Positions 8,952 through 14,594 of a stretch of DNA of 15,957 nucleotides are shown piece by piece. The stretch comes from JOPF133 sp052144935 (GTDB taxonomy: Bacteria > Acidobacteriota > Terriglobia > Bryobacterales > Bryobacteraceae), in NCBI GenBank assembly GCA_052144935.1, contig JBKQPR010000061.1, positions 1 through 15,957 on the forward strand. The letters run 5' to 3'. Every line of letters begins with the position of its first letter. Position 1 is the first letter of the stretch. Both the position numbers and the translations under genes were made by a program. Under the pieces are notes generated by a model that did not search any database, was not told the origin of the DNA, and worked only from the letters and a program-made list of their open reading frames with translations.

Positions 8952-8997
8952 GGTGCCTTCTCCGTGTTGTTCTCCGCGCCTCCGCGTCTCCGCGTCA
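8711..8997. repeat. Expanded repeat unit: inverted arms flanking a small ORF (nuoD/nuoE junction)
   Basis: The right arm (about 8954-8997, complement of TTGACGCGGAGACGCGGAGG and onward to GAGAAGGC) and the left arm (8712-8766, from GACGCGG to GCGGAGAAGGC) are imperfect reverse complements of the same family as the hairpins at 2421-2520 and 6761-6859. The left arm is interrupted by about 17 nt of the 19-bp GC-rich motif. Instead of a 10-nt loop, about 185 nt lie between the arms and encode most of a small ORF. This makes it look like a cargo-bearing version of the hairpin repeat. Confidence 0.7.
8721..8739 (+). repeat. 19-bp GC-rich motif, copy 3 (inside repeat arm beside nuoE)
   Basis: GGGTGCCCCATGGGCCCGG matches the motif at 4644-4662 at 17 of 19 positions. 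It interrupts the left arm of the expanded repeat unit, 33 nt upstream of the nuoE ATG on the minus strand. Confidence 0.65.
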
Positions 8998-9006
8998 ATC
9001 TTTTAC

Positions 9007-10236
9007 TCACCTGTCCGTATCCCCCAAAACAAAATCCATACTGCCGATCGAAGCGATCACGTCCGCGATCAGGGTGCCTTCCACCATTGTAGAGGTGGCC
9101 TGCAGGTTGCCGAAACTGGGGGTTCGCATGTGTACGCGGTAGGGCTTGGTGGTGCCGTCGCCGACCACGTAGAATCCCAGCTCGCCGCGCGGCGATTCGA
9201 TCACCTGGTAGACCTCGCCGTCGGGAACGCGGAAGCCTTCGGTCACGATCTTGAAATGGTAGATGAGAGCCTCCATCTGGGTCTTCATCTTCTCCCGGTC
9301 GGGCAGCACCACGTGCGGGGCGTCGGCCTTCCACGGACCCTCGGGCATGCCCTCCAGCGCCTGCCTCACGATGCGCGTGCTCTGCCGCATCTCGTCCACG
9401 CGCACCTGGTAGCGCGCAAAAACGTCGTTCTCGGCGCGCGTGGGGACTTCGAAATCGAATTTTTCGTAGCTGCTATACGGCTCGTCCTTGCGCGCGTCGA
9501 TCTTCAATCCGGCCGCCCGCAGCATCGGCCCGGTCACGCCCAGGTCCAGCATGTCTTCGAGCGAAATTTGCCCGATGCCCTTGGTGCGGCCGGTCCAGAT
9601 GCGGTTGTTGGTGAGCAGGTTTTCGTATTCGTCCACGCGGCTGGGGAAGACATCGATGAACTTTTTCACGCGCTCCTGCCAGCCGCGCGGCGGCTCCAGC
9701 GCCAGGCCGCCGATGCGGAAGTAGCTGGTCATCATGCGCTGGCCGGAGAACATCTCGAAGATGCGCAGAATGTCCTCGCGCTCGCGGAAGCAGTAGAGGA
9801 ACACGGTCATGGCGCCGATATCGAGGGCGTGCGTGCCCAGCCACACCAGGTGGCTGTTGAGGCGCGTCAGCTCGGTGAGCATCACGCGCATCCACTGCGC
9901 CTGCGGCGGAATCTCCAATCCCAGCAGCTTCTCCACCGCCAGGCAGTAGCCCAGGTTATTGGAGAGCGGCGCCAGGTAGTCCACGCGGTCCGTCAGGGTG
10001 ACCGCCTGCTGGTAGGTCTTGACCTCGAACTCCTTCTCGATGCCGGTGTGCAGGTAGCCGATCTCGGGCCGGCAACTGGTGATGGTCTCGCCGTCCAGTT
10101 CCAGCAGCAGGCGCAGCACGCCGTGTGTGGAGGGATGCTGCGGGCCCATGTTCAGAACCATGCGGCGCGGCCCGCGTTGCGGCTCCTGGTCCTCGATGGT
10201 GGCGATAGCCTGTCCCGGAACGTCCGATTCGCTCAT
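9007..10236 (-). CDS. nuoD: NADH-quinone oxidoreductase subunit D
   Basis: This 49-kDa-type subunit lines the quinone-binding pocket; 409 residues from the ATG at 10236. Quinone-site residues seen in solved complexes are present: the loop NMGPQHPSTHGVLRL with H34 and H38, and a tyrosine at residue 87 (DRVDYLAPL). Other family blocks are EIGYLHTGIEKEFE, RLNSHLVWLGTHALDIGAMT and the C-terminal IASIGSMDFVLGDTDR. A TTG two codons upstream is in frame, but the ATG has a better-placed ribosome site (GAGGG, 8-nt spacer). It is not fused to nuoC, which ends 21 nt upstream. Its normal Fe-S partner NuoB (cluster N2) is not encoded here. Confidence 0.97.
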   Translation of the reverse strand: MSESDVPGQAIATIEDQEPQRGPRRMVLNMGPQHPSTHGVLRLLLELDGETITSCRPEIGYLHTGIEKEFEVKTYQQAVTLTDRVDYLAPLSNNLGYCLAVEKLLGLEIPPQAQWMRVMLTELTRLNSHLVWLGTHALDIGAMTVFLYCFREREDILRIFEMFSGQRMMTSYFRIGGLALEPPRGWQERVKKFIDVFPSRVDEYENLLTNNRIWTGRTKGIGQISLEDMLDLGVTGPMLRAAGLKIDARKDEPYSSYEKFDFEVPTRAENDVFARYQVRVDEMRQSTRIVRQALEGMPEGPWKADAPHVVLPDREKMKTQMEALIYHFKIVTEGFRVPDGEVYQVIESPRGELGFYVVGDGTTKPYRVHMRTPSFGNLQATSTMVEGTLIADVIASIGSMDFVLGDTDR

Positions 10237-10257
10237 AACCAAAACCCTCGATCCGTC

Positions 10258-10731
10258 CTAAACTCTCGACCCGGTGATCGGGTAATCCTTGCGCAGCGGG
10301 TGGCCTTCCCACTCGTCCGGCAGCATGATGCGGCGCAGGTCCGGATGGTTGACGAAGCGGATGCCGAACAGGTCGAACACCTCGCGCTCATACCAGTCGG
10401 CCCCCCGCCAGACGCCGGTCACCGACTCGATCGCCGGATCGATGCCCCGCAGGCGGCACTTCAGCCGCACCCGTTCATTGTGTTCGATGCTGTGGAGGTG
10501 ATAGACCAGTTCGAAGCGCGGCTCGGTGGGAAAGCGGTCCACCGCCGTCACCGTGCTCAAGCGCACGAACTTCCGATCGTACTTGAGAAAACCGCACACG
10601 CTGGCGATCTTGCCCGGCACAATCTCCAGGGTCAACTCGCCGCGGTCGTATTTGCCGCCGGTGACGGCGTCGGAGTCGAAATCGGCCACCGCCACCGCTA
10701 CCGCGCGGTCTCGCAAACTGTCGGGTAACAT
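10258..10731 (-). CDS. nuoC: NADH-quinone oxidoreductase subunit C
   Basis: This is the 30-kDa-type structural subunit of the peripheral arm, 157 residues. It lacks long extensions and is not fused to nuoD. The signature is the C-terminal block ADWYEREVFDLFGIRFVNHP (residues 111-130), then DLRRIMLPDEWEGHPLRKDYP, which is diagnostic. The ATG at 10731 has only a weak ribosome site. The gap to nuoA is 48 nt and holds a short palindrome. nuoB, which normally lies here between nuoA and nuoC, is absent. Confidence 0.95.
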   Translation of the reverse strand: MLPDSLRDRAVAVAVADFDSDAVTGGKYDRGELTLEIVPGKIASVCGFLKYDRKFVRLSTVTAVDRFPTEPRFELVYHLHSIEHNERVRLKCRLRGIDPAIESVTGVWRGADWYEREVFDLFGIRFVNHPDLRRIMLPDEWEGHPLRKDYPITGSRV

Positions 10732-10746
10732 TTGTGTCGAATTCGT

Positions 10747-10763
10747 AGCGGTCTCCGGCCGCT
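10747..10763. repeat. Short palindrome in the nuoA/nuoC gap
   Basis: AGCGGTCTCCGGCCGCT has five-base complementary ends (AGCGG and CCGCT) around a short loop. A GC-rich stretch (GTGGGGCGCTCTAAGGCGCC) follows and runs into the nuoA stop and tail. It occupies the place where nuoB is found in most operons, so it may be a deletion or rearrangement scar. It resembles dispersed repeats, but only this copy is clear in the window. Confidence 0.45.
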
Positions 10764-10779
10764 CAGACCGTGGGGCGCT

Positions 10780-11193
10780 CTAAGGCGCCCGGCGTCCCCT
10801 CCGGTCCCCGGGACCCAGCGGCGCCGCCGCCCAATCCAGCGCTCCCTTTTTCCAGATGTAGAAGAATCCGGAAAGGATCAAAATCACGAACACCAGCATT
10901 TCCACGAACGCCACCATCTTGAGCTCGCGGTACACCACCGCCCAGGGATACAGGAAGATCGCCTCGATGTCGAACAGGATGAACAACATCCCCACGAGAT
11001 AGAATTTCACGCTGAACCGGTGGCGGGCGTCGCCGGTGGGGACGATGCCGGACTCATAGGGCATGTCCTTCACCCGATTGCGGACGCGTTGGCCGAGAAG
11101 GTAGGAAACGGTTAGAAGGCCGGCCGCCAGAGCCATCGCCACGATGGCCTGGACCAGCACCGGAAAATACGTTTCCGTGTACGAAGTGGGCAT
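10780..11193 (-). CDS. nuoA: NADH-quinone oxidoreductase subunit A
   Basis: A small membrane subunit next to the quinone site, first gene of the operon, 137 residues with three hydrophobic helices. The family motifs MPYESGIVPTGDARHRFSVK (residues 44-63) and LFDIEAIFLYPWAV (73-86) are clear. Homologues normally stop soon after KKGALDW (115-121). Here another 16 residues (AAAPLGPGDRRGRRAP) are read from GC-rich repeat-like DNA, suggesting that the original stop and the following nuoB were lost together. The ATG at 11193 is about 24 nt downstream of the predicted transcription start; the ribosome site is weak. Confidence 0.96.
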   Translation of the reverse strand: MPTSYTETYFPVLVQAIVAMALAAGLLTVSYLLGQRVRNRVKDMPYESGIVPTGDARHRFSVKFYLVGMLFILFDIEAIFLYPWAVVYRELKMVAFVEMLVFVILILSGFFYIWKKGALDWAAAPLGPGDRRGRRAP

Positions 11194-11223
11194 TCCGCTC
11201 AGGAGTGAAGAGATCTAAATCTG

Positions 11224-11253
11224 ACTATAATTGGAAGAAAACAGGGGTGTCAA
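11224..11253 (-). promoter_or_regulatory. Sigma70-type promoter of the nuo operon
   Basis: On the minus strand there is a perfect -35 box TTGACA (11248-11253), an 18-nt spacer, and a -10 box TATAGT (11224-11229, 5 of 6). Transcription would start near 11217, leaving a leader of about 24 nt before nuoA. It overlaps the divergent -10 element of thiS, so the two promoters probably compete or are jointly controlled. Acidobacterial sigma factors are close to the standard type, but the site has not been tested. Confidence 0.6.
11226..11231 (+). promoter_or_regulatory. Candidate -10 box for thiS
   Basis: A perfect TATAAT lies on the plus strand, 29 nt before the thiS ATG, giving a likely start near 11238. 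No convincing -35 box is seen at the right distance (around 11203-11208). It shares bases with the minus-strand -10 box of the nuo promoter. Confidence 0.4.
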
Positions 11254-11260
11254 CCAAGCC

Positions 11261-11467
11261 ATGCCGATCGACATCGTGGTTAACGGCGAATTGCGGACTA
11301 TTTCGCCGGGCCAAAGCATTCTCGAATTATTGCGCCAGTTGCAGCTTGACCCGGCTCGCGTAGCCGTGGAATTGGACCGCCGCATTGTCAAACAGCCGCG
11401 CTGGGGCGAGACGGTTTTGCAGGCCGGCGCCGAAGTGGAGATCGTGCAGTTCGTGGGCGGGGGGTAG
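11261..11467 (+). CDS. thiS: Sulfur carrier protein ThiS
   Basis: A 68-residue ubiquitin-like sulfur carrier for making the thiazole ring of thiamine. The tail is adenylated, converted to a thiocarboxylate and used by thiazole synthase ThiG. Evidence is the length, the opening MPIDIVVNGELRTI, the middle PARVAVELDRRIVKQ, and the end AEVEIVQFVGGG, whose terminal Gly-Gly is the functional part. An upstream TTG is in frame, but the ATG at 11261 matches the family start. A possible ribosome site AGGGG lies rather far upstream (about 13 nt). thiG, its common neighbour, is not downstream; transposase debris begins within 20 nt of the stop. MoaD-like carriers share the fold, but the size and the VELNxxIV-like block favour ThiS. 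Confidence 0.9.
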   Translation: MPIDIVVNGELRTISPGQSILELLRQLQLDPARVAVELDRRIVKQPRWGETVLQAGAEVEIVQFVGGG

Positions 11468-11481
11468 ATTCTCCCCTCGGC

Positions 11482-11731
11482 TTGGACAAATGGTTCCCCG
11501 CCATGTGGTTGGTTGCCGGCAACCGCACCGCGCTATCGACGTCACCCAGAAACCGCTTGGTTTCTCCTGCATCGTGTGCGGCCGGCCATGCAGGACGAAC
11601 AGCACGGTGGCAAGATCGGTGGGGAAGTGGATGAAACGTTCGCAAGATCGTGGGAAGCGCCTGACCGGCAAACAGCTTACCGGCAAACTGGAGGAGCAAA
11701 CAAACGCCGGGGAACCGTTTTAAGGGACGGC
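11482..11731 (+). pseudogene. IS1595-type transposase remnant, frameshifted
   Basis: Pieces of an ISXO2-like transposase can be read across three frames: LDKWFPAMWLVAGNR (from 11482), then AIDVTQK in another frame, then TAWFLLHRVRPAMQDEQ and GGKIGGEVDETF in a third. In order these match the family layout of KWF.A.WL, DVTQKTAWFMLHRIR.AMQ and GEVEVDETF, which contains a catalytic aspartate. At least two frameshifts, a deletion around the GISS-type segment and a two-residue loss in GEV(EV)DETF make it dead. The N-terminal zinc ribbon and most of the catalytic C-terminal part are absent. The right-hand boundary is fuzzy, and no inverted ends were found. It directly follows thiS. Confidence 0.7.
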
Positions 11732-11743
11732 TCCCAAGGGGGC

Positions 11744-11914
11744 CTAAGCGGGGGGCTTGACCTTCCGCTTGGTCCCACGCCGGTTCGGGTTCGCAAGGGA
11801 TTGGCGTTTGTATTCCGCTTCCCGCCGCATAATTTCTTCATGGGGGACGGAGAGTACTTTCCGAACGAGAGCATCGAATCGTGTGGCTGCCTCCGCGGCG
11901 GTGGCCCGCACCAT
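11744..11914 (-). CDS. Small hypothetical protein (FDALVRKVLSVPHEEI type)
   Basis: A 56-residue, highly charged product from the ATG at 11914. The part RFDALVRKVLSVPHEEIMRR, followed by EAEYKRQSLANPNRRGTKRK, resembles short acidobacterial or planctomycete hypothetical proteins, some of which sit beside toxin-like genes. I recall the pattern but cannot name a characterised member. A longer in-frame start at 12037 exists, but its extra residues read through a DNA ligase remnant in part in the wrong frame, so the shorter form is more likely. No toxin partner is visible. It may be a real small gene or an orphan antitoxin-like relic. Confidence 0.45.
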   Translation of the reverse strand: MVRATAAEAATRFDALVRKVLSVPHEEIMRREAEYKRQSLANPNRRGTKRKVKPPA

Positions 11915-11917
11915 TGC

Positions 11918-12060
11918 GGCTACGCCCGGCGTACATCGGCTTCCCGTCGTCAAGGTAGCCGAAGATGACCGCGTCGAAGTTGCTGGCGCCGGGCGCGTAT
12001 CCGGCGATCGCGAAGCCTGGCCCCGGTTGACGCGCATCTTCTGCCAGGATCTACTGACGC
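11918..12060 (-). pseudogene. Remnant of an ATP-dependent DNA ligase (C-terminal OB-fold part), frameshifted
   Basis: On the minus strand one frame reads SRSWQKMRVNRGQ. After a one-base loss near 12016 another frame reads FAIAGYAPGASNFDAVIFGY, then LDDGKPMYAGRSRNG. Together these follow the order of bacterial ATP-dependent DNA ligases (..KMRVNxGQEFVIGGYTxG..FDALIFGYY.GD.LIYAxRTRNGF). Only about 45 residues remain; the nucleotidyltransferase domain with the catalytic lysine is absent. The remnant runs into the start of the small ORF at 11914, and its ends are fuzzy. Confidence 0.65.
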
Positions 12061-12101
12061 GCCGATCGGGTTCGCTTCACGCCAGCCATTCCGCCGGCTG
12101 A

Positions 12102-13679
12102 TCAGTATGCGATGGTGAACGCCATCAGGCTTCTCCCCGCCGCGACCGCAAGGTACTGCCTGCCTTCGAACTCGTAGCCGATCGGCCCGGCGTAGACGGG
12201 TGCGCCGGTTTGAAAGTCCCAAAGGGGTTTCCCGCCCAGTGCGTCCAGCGCAAAGAGGTTGCCCTCATTGGTGCCGCTGAACACCAGCCCTCCGGCCGTG
12301 GACAGCACGCCCGCCCACGGCGGAGAATGCAGCGGGAATTCCCATCGCTGCTCTCCCGTCAGTGGGTCGAGCGCCTTAATCGAGCCGGAGGGTTCCACAC
12401 CCGGAATCCCACGCATCCCACCGGCGCTGAAGTAGCTGCCCGCTTTGTACTCGGCCGTCGCGCGGTAAAAGACCGTTCCTTCTTCTCTCGCCGCCACATA
12501 CATCAGCCGTGTATCCGGACTGTACGAAGGACTGTTCCAGTTGGTCGCGCCATGCACGCCGGGATACACCGGCGTGCCTTCCGGTTTTGGTTCCGTGGCC
12601 GGAAACACGATTGGCCGGCCCCGCTCGTCGAGTCCCTTCGCCCAAGTCTGTTTGGCGTACTGCCGCCCGAGGAGGTACTCTCCCGTCTGCCGGTCGAACA
12701 CATAGAAAAAGCCGTTTCGATTGGCGACTGCCACGAGCTTCCGCGGCTTTCCCTGGAAGGCCGCATCGATGAGGACGGGGACGTGATTGGCGTCCCAATC
12801 GTGTGTGTCGTGAGGCGTGAACTGGAAATACCACTTCAGCCTGCCGGTCGTGGCATCCAGAGCCAGCAGGGAAGCGGAGTAGAGATTGTCGCCGCGGCGC
12901 CCCTCGCCGTTGTAATCCGGTCCGGGATTGCCGGTGCCCCAGTAAAGAAGATTCAGCGCCGGATCGTAGGAACCGGTCACCCAGGTGGCCGCGGAACCTG
13001 TTTTCCAGGAATCGCCTTCCCAAGTCTCGTGCCCCGGCTCGCCCGGTCCCGGAACCGTCCAGAACCGCCACAGCCCGACGCCGGACTTCGCGTCATAGGC
13101 GTCCACAAATCCGCGGATTCCATATTCTCCTCCGGAGATTCCCACGATCACCTTATCCTTCAGCGCCAGCGGCGCCACCGTGATCGAGTACCCGTTCTTG
13201 TAATCGGCCACGCGCGTGTCCCACAGCAGGTGGCCGGTCTTGGCATCGAGTGCCAGCAGGTGCCCGTCCAGGGTACTTAGAAAAACGCGCTCGCCGAGGA
13301 CCGCGACGCCACGGTTCACCTGCCCGCAGCAGACACCGACGTCGCTCGGCACCGCCCGCCGGAAAACCCAAATCGGCCGTCCCGTCCGAAGATCCAGCGC
13401 GGCCGCGTTGCTCGGCGGCTCGGAGATGTACATCACCCCATCGGCGACGATGGGGGTCGCCTCGAACGGATTCAGATCGTTGGTCTGGTAAATCCACGCC
13501 GGCCGCAGCCGCGCGACATTGCCGCGGTCGATCCGCTTCAGCGCCGAGTAGCGATGGCCCGCATAGTCGCCCGAATATGTCAGCCAGTTGCCGGCGTCCG
13601 AAGCCGCCGCAATCCGCTCGTAGGTTACCTGTGCGGTGAGTGTAAATCCGGCTCCGCAGAGAACCAGAAGCGTCTTCAT
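12102..13679 (-). CDS. PQQ-dependent alcohol dehydrogenase (quinoprotein), DxD type
   Basis: A periplasmic beta-propeller quinoprotein of 525 residues that should oxidise an alcohol and pass electrons to a cytochrome c. A signal peptide (MKTLLVLCGAGFTLTAQ) opens it. PQQ-domain features are the vicinal cysteines C117-C118 in GVCCGQVNRGVA, E185 in GISGGEYG, W233, N251 in YWGTGNPGP, and the catalytic aspartate region TPHDTHDWDANHVP with D294 and D296. The second aspartate, two residues after the catalytic one, is the feature linked to lanthanide use in XoxF and ExaF. There is no fused cytochrome domain. The ATG at 13679 overlaps the stop of the cytochrome gene (ATGA), so the pair is coupled. An upstream in-frame start would remove the signal peptide from the N-terminus and was rejected. 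Substrate is unknown. Confidence 0.9.
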   Translation of the reverse strand: MKTLLVLCGAGFTLTAQVTYERIAAASDAGNWLTYSGDYAGHRYSALKRIDRGNVARLRPAWIYQTNDLNPFEATPIVADGVMYISEPPSNAAALDLRTGRPIWVFRRAVPSDVGVCCGQVNRGVAVLGERVFLSTLDGHLLALDAKTGHLLWDTRVADYKNGYSITVAPLALKDKVIVGISGGEYGIRGFVDAYDAKSGVGLWRFWTVPGPGEPGHETWEGDSWKTGSAATWVTGSYDPALNLLYWGTGNPGPDYNGEGRRGDNLYSASLLALDATTGRLKWYFQFTPHDTHDWDANHVPVLIDAAFQGKPRKLVAVANRNGFFYVFDRQTGEYLLGRQYAKQTWAKGLDERGRPIVFPATEPKPEGTPVYPGVHGATNWNSPSYSPDTRLMYVAAREEGTVFYRATAEYKAGSYFSAGGMRGIPGVEPSGSIKALDPLTGEQRWEFPLHSPPWAGVLSTAGGLVFSGTNEGNLFALDALGGKPLWDFQTGAPVYAGPIGYEFEGRQYLAVAAGRSLMAFTIAY

Positions 13680-14440
13680 GGAGTACCCTGCAACGAAATC
13701 AGATACGCGATCGCGTCCCGGATCTCGGAGTCCGAGAGAACGCCGCGGCAACTGGGCATGGGAGACTTGCCCCAATCCTTGTGCAGCTCGCGAAGCTCCT
13801 CCTTGCGGAACGAGTACACGCGGTCCGCATAGTCGCGGATCTGAATTGTGAACGTGTCCTCGTTCACCCGGATGCCTGTGATCCGCCTCCCGTCTTGGGT
13901 CACCACGCGAACCTGCAGGAAATTATCGGGCATGAAGATCACGCGCCGGTAGACGGCAAACGTCTCGGGGACCTCGGCCTCAGGATCGAGAAGCGACTCC
14001 CGCAGGTGCTCGGGCCCTCGCCTCGTGCCGATCTCGGTCAGATCCGGCCCCAGGCGTCCGCCGCGAGGTCCGACCGTGTGGCATTGGCCACAGTTTCCTT
14101 TGGACCAGAAGAGGCGCTCTCCAGCGGCGCGGTCGCCCTGGACTTGCGCCGGGTGCAAGCGGCCGAGACCTCGAACATAAGCCACAAGCTGCCGATTCTC
14201 GTCGGCCGTCATGCGCGTGCCCGGCATCTGCGTTCCCGGAATACCCAGCGAGACAATGTTGGCAAGCGCGTCATCGTCGGGTGCGCGTGGAAGCTTGCGA
14301 ACCGTCAGATTCGGTCCTCGTCCCCCCTCCCCGTTGAGACCGTGGCAAGGCGCGCAATGGAGGCGGAAGAGGCTCTCGCCACGATCGCCGGCCCACACCG
14401 CGCACGCCCCGGCCAGCAGCCATCCCGCAACCTTCCACAT
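13676..14440 (-). CDS. Diheme cytochrome c with C-terminal haem-binding-type domain
   Basis: A probable periplasmic electron carrier of 254 residues. It has a signal peptide (MWKVAGWLLAGACAVWA) and two haem c sites: C29-C32-H33 in CAPCH and C117-C120-H121 in CGQCH. GTQMPG (M72) gives a likely methionine ligand for the first haem. In the second half, HTVGPRGGRLGPDLTEIG, then VYSFRKEELRELHKDW and MPSCRGVLSDSEIRDAIAYL, follows the layout of the cytochromes with putative haem-binding domains common in Planctomycetes and Acidobacteria. Its stop overlaps the PQQ dehydrogenase start, so it is the likely electron acceptor of that enzyme. The 154 nt upstream, back to the FMN enzyme, hold only a short inverted repeat (GGGAC/GTCCC near 14482-14493) and no clear promoter. 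Confidence 0.9.
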   Translation of the reverse strand: MWKVAGWLLAGACAVWAGDRGESLFRLHCAPCHGLNGEGGRGPNLTVRKLPRAPDDDALANIVSLGIPGTQMPGTRMTADENRQLVAYVRGLGRLHPAQVQGDRAAGERLFWSKGNCGQCHTVGPRGGRLGPDLTEIGTRRGPEHLRESLLDPEAEVPETFAVYRRVIFMPDNFLQVRVVTQDGRRITGIRVNEDTFTIQIRDYADRVYSFRKEELRELHKDWGKSPMPSCRGVLSDSEIRDAIAYLISLQGTP

Positions 14441-14594
14441 GCTGTCCGATATTGAAGCACACCCCGCGTGCGTGGGCCAGGGGGACTGGTCCCGTTGTAC
14501 CGGAGCTGGACACCAACACGGAAGCCTTTCCGGAGTACCGCCGCTCGGCTCCGGCGGGATGTGCGGGCACTGGCGGAGCCGGCTGGCGGATCGA

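Noticed and set aside
2421..8997. CRISPR array made of the recurring GC-rich repeats
   Set aside because: The copies are few, thousands of bases apart, palindromic over their whole length, and lack spacers and cas genes.
8584..10728. Plus-strand ORF (714 residues) spanning nuoC, nuoD and the nuoE start
   Set aside because: It crosses three genes and the repeat unit on the opposite strand; composition is that of an antisense frame.
10732..10779. A hidden or fused nuoB near nuoA/nuoC
   Set aside because: Only 48 nt are available, and neither NuoA, NuoC nor NuoD contains the CC/Cys motifs of NuoB.
11513..11968. Plus-strand 151-residue ORF as an intact gene
   Set aside because: Its first half is one frame of the broken transposase and the second half is antisense to the small ORF and the ligase remnant.
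13680..13775. Earlier start for the PQQ dehydrogenase
   Set aside because: It would overlap the cytochrome gene by about 100 nt and bury the clear signal peptide that begins at 13679.
14441..14594. A small gene between the FMN enzyme and the cytochrome
   Set aside because: Open frames here have no ribosome site or recognisable pattern, and only a short inverted repeat is visible.
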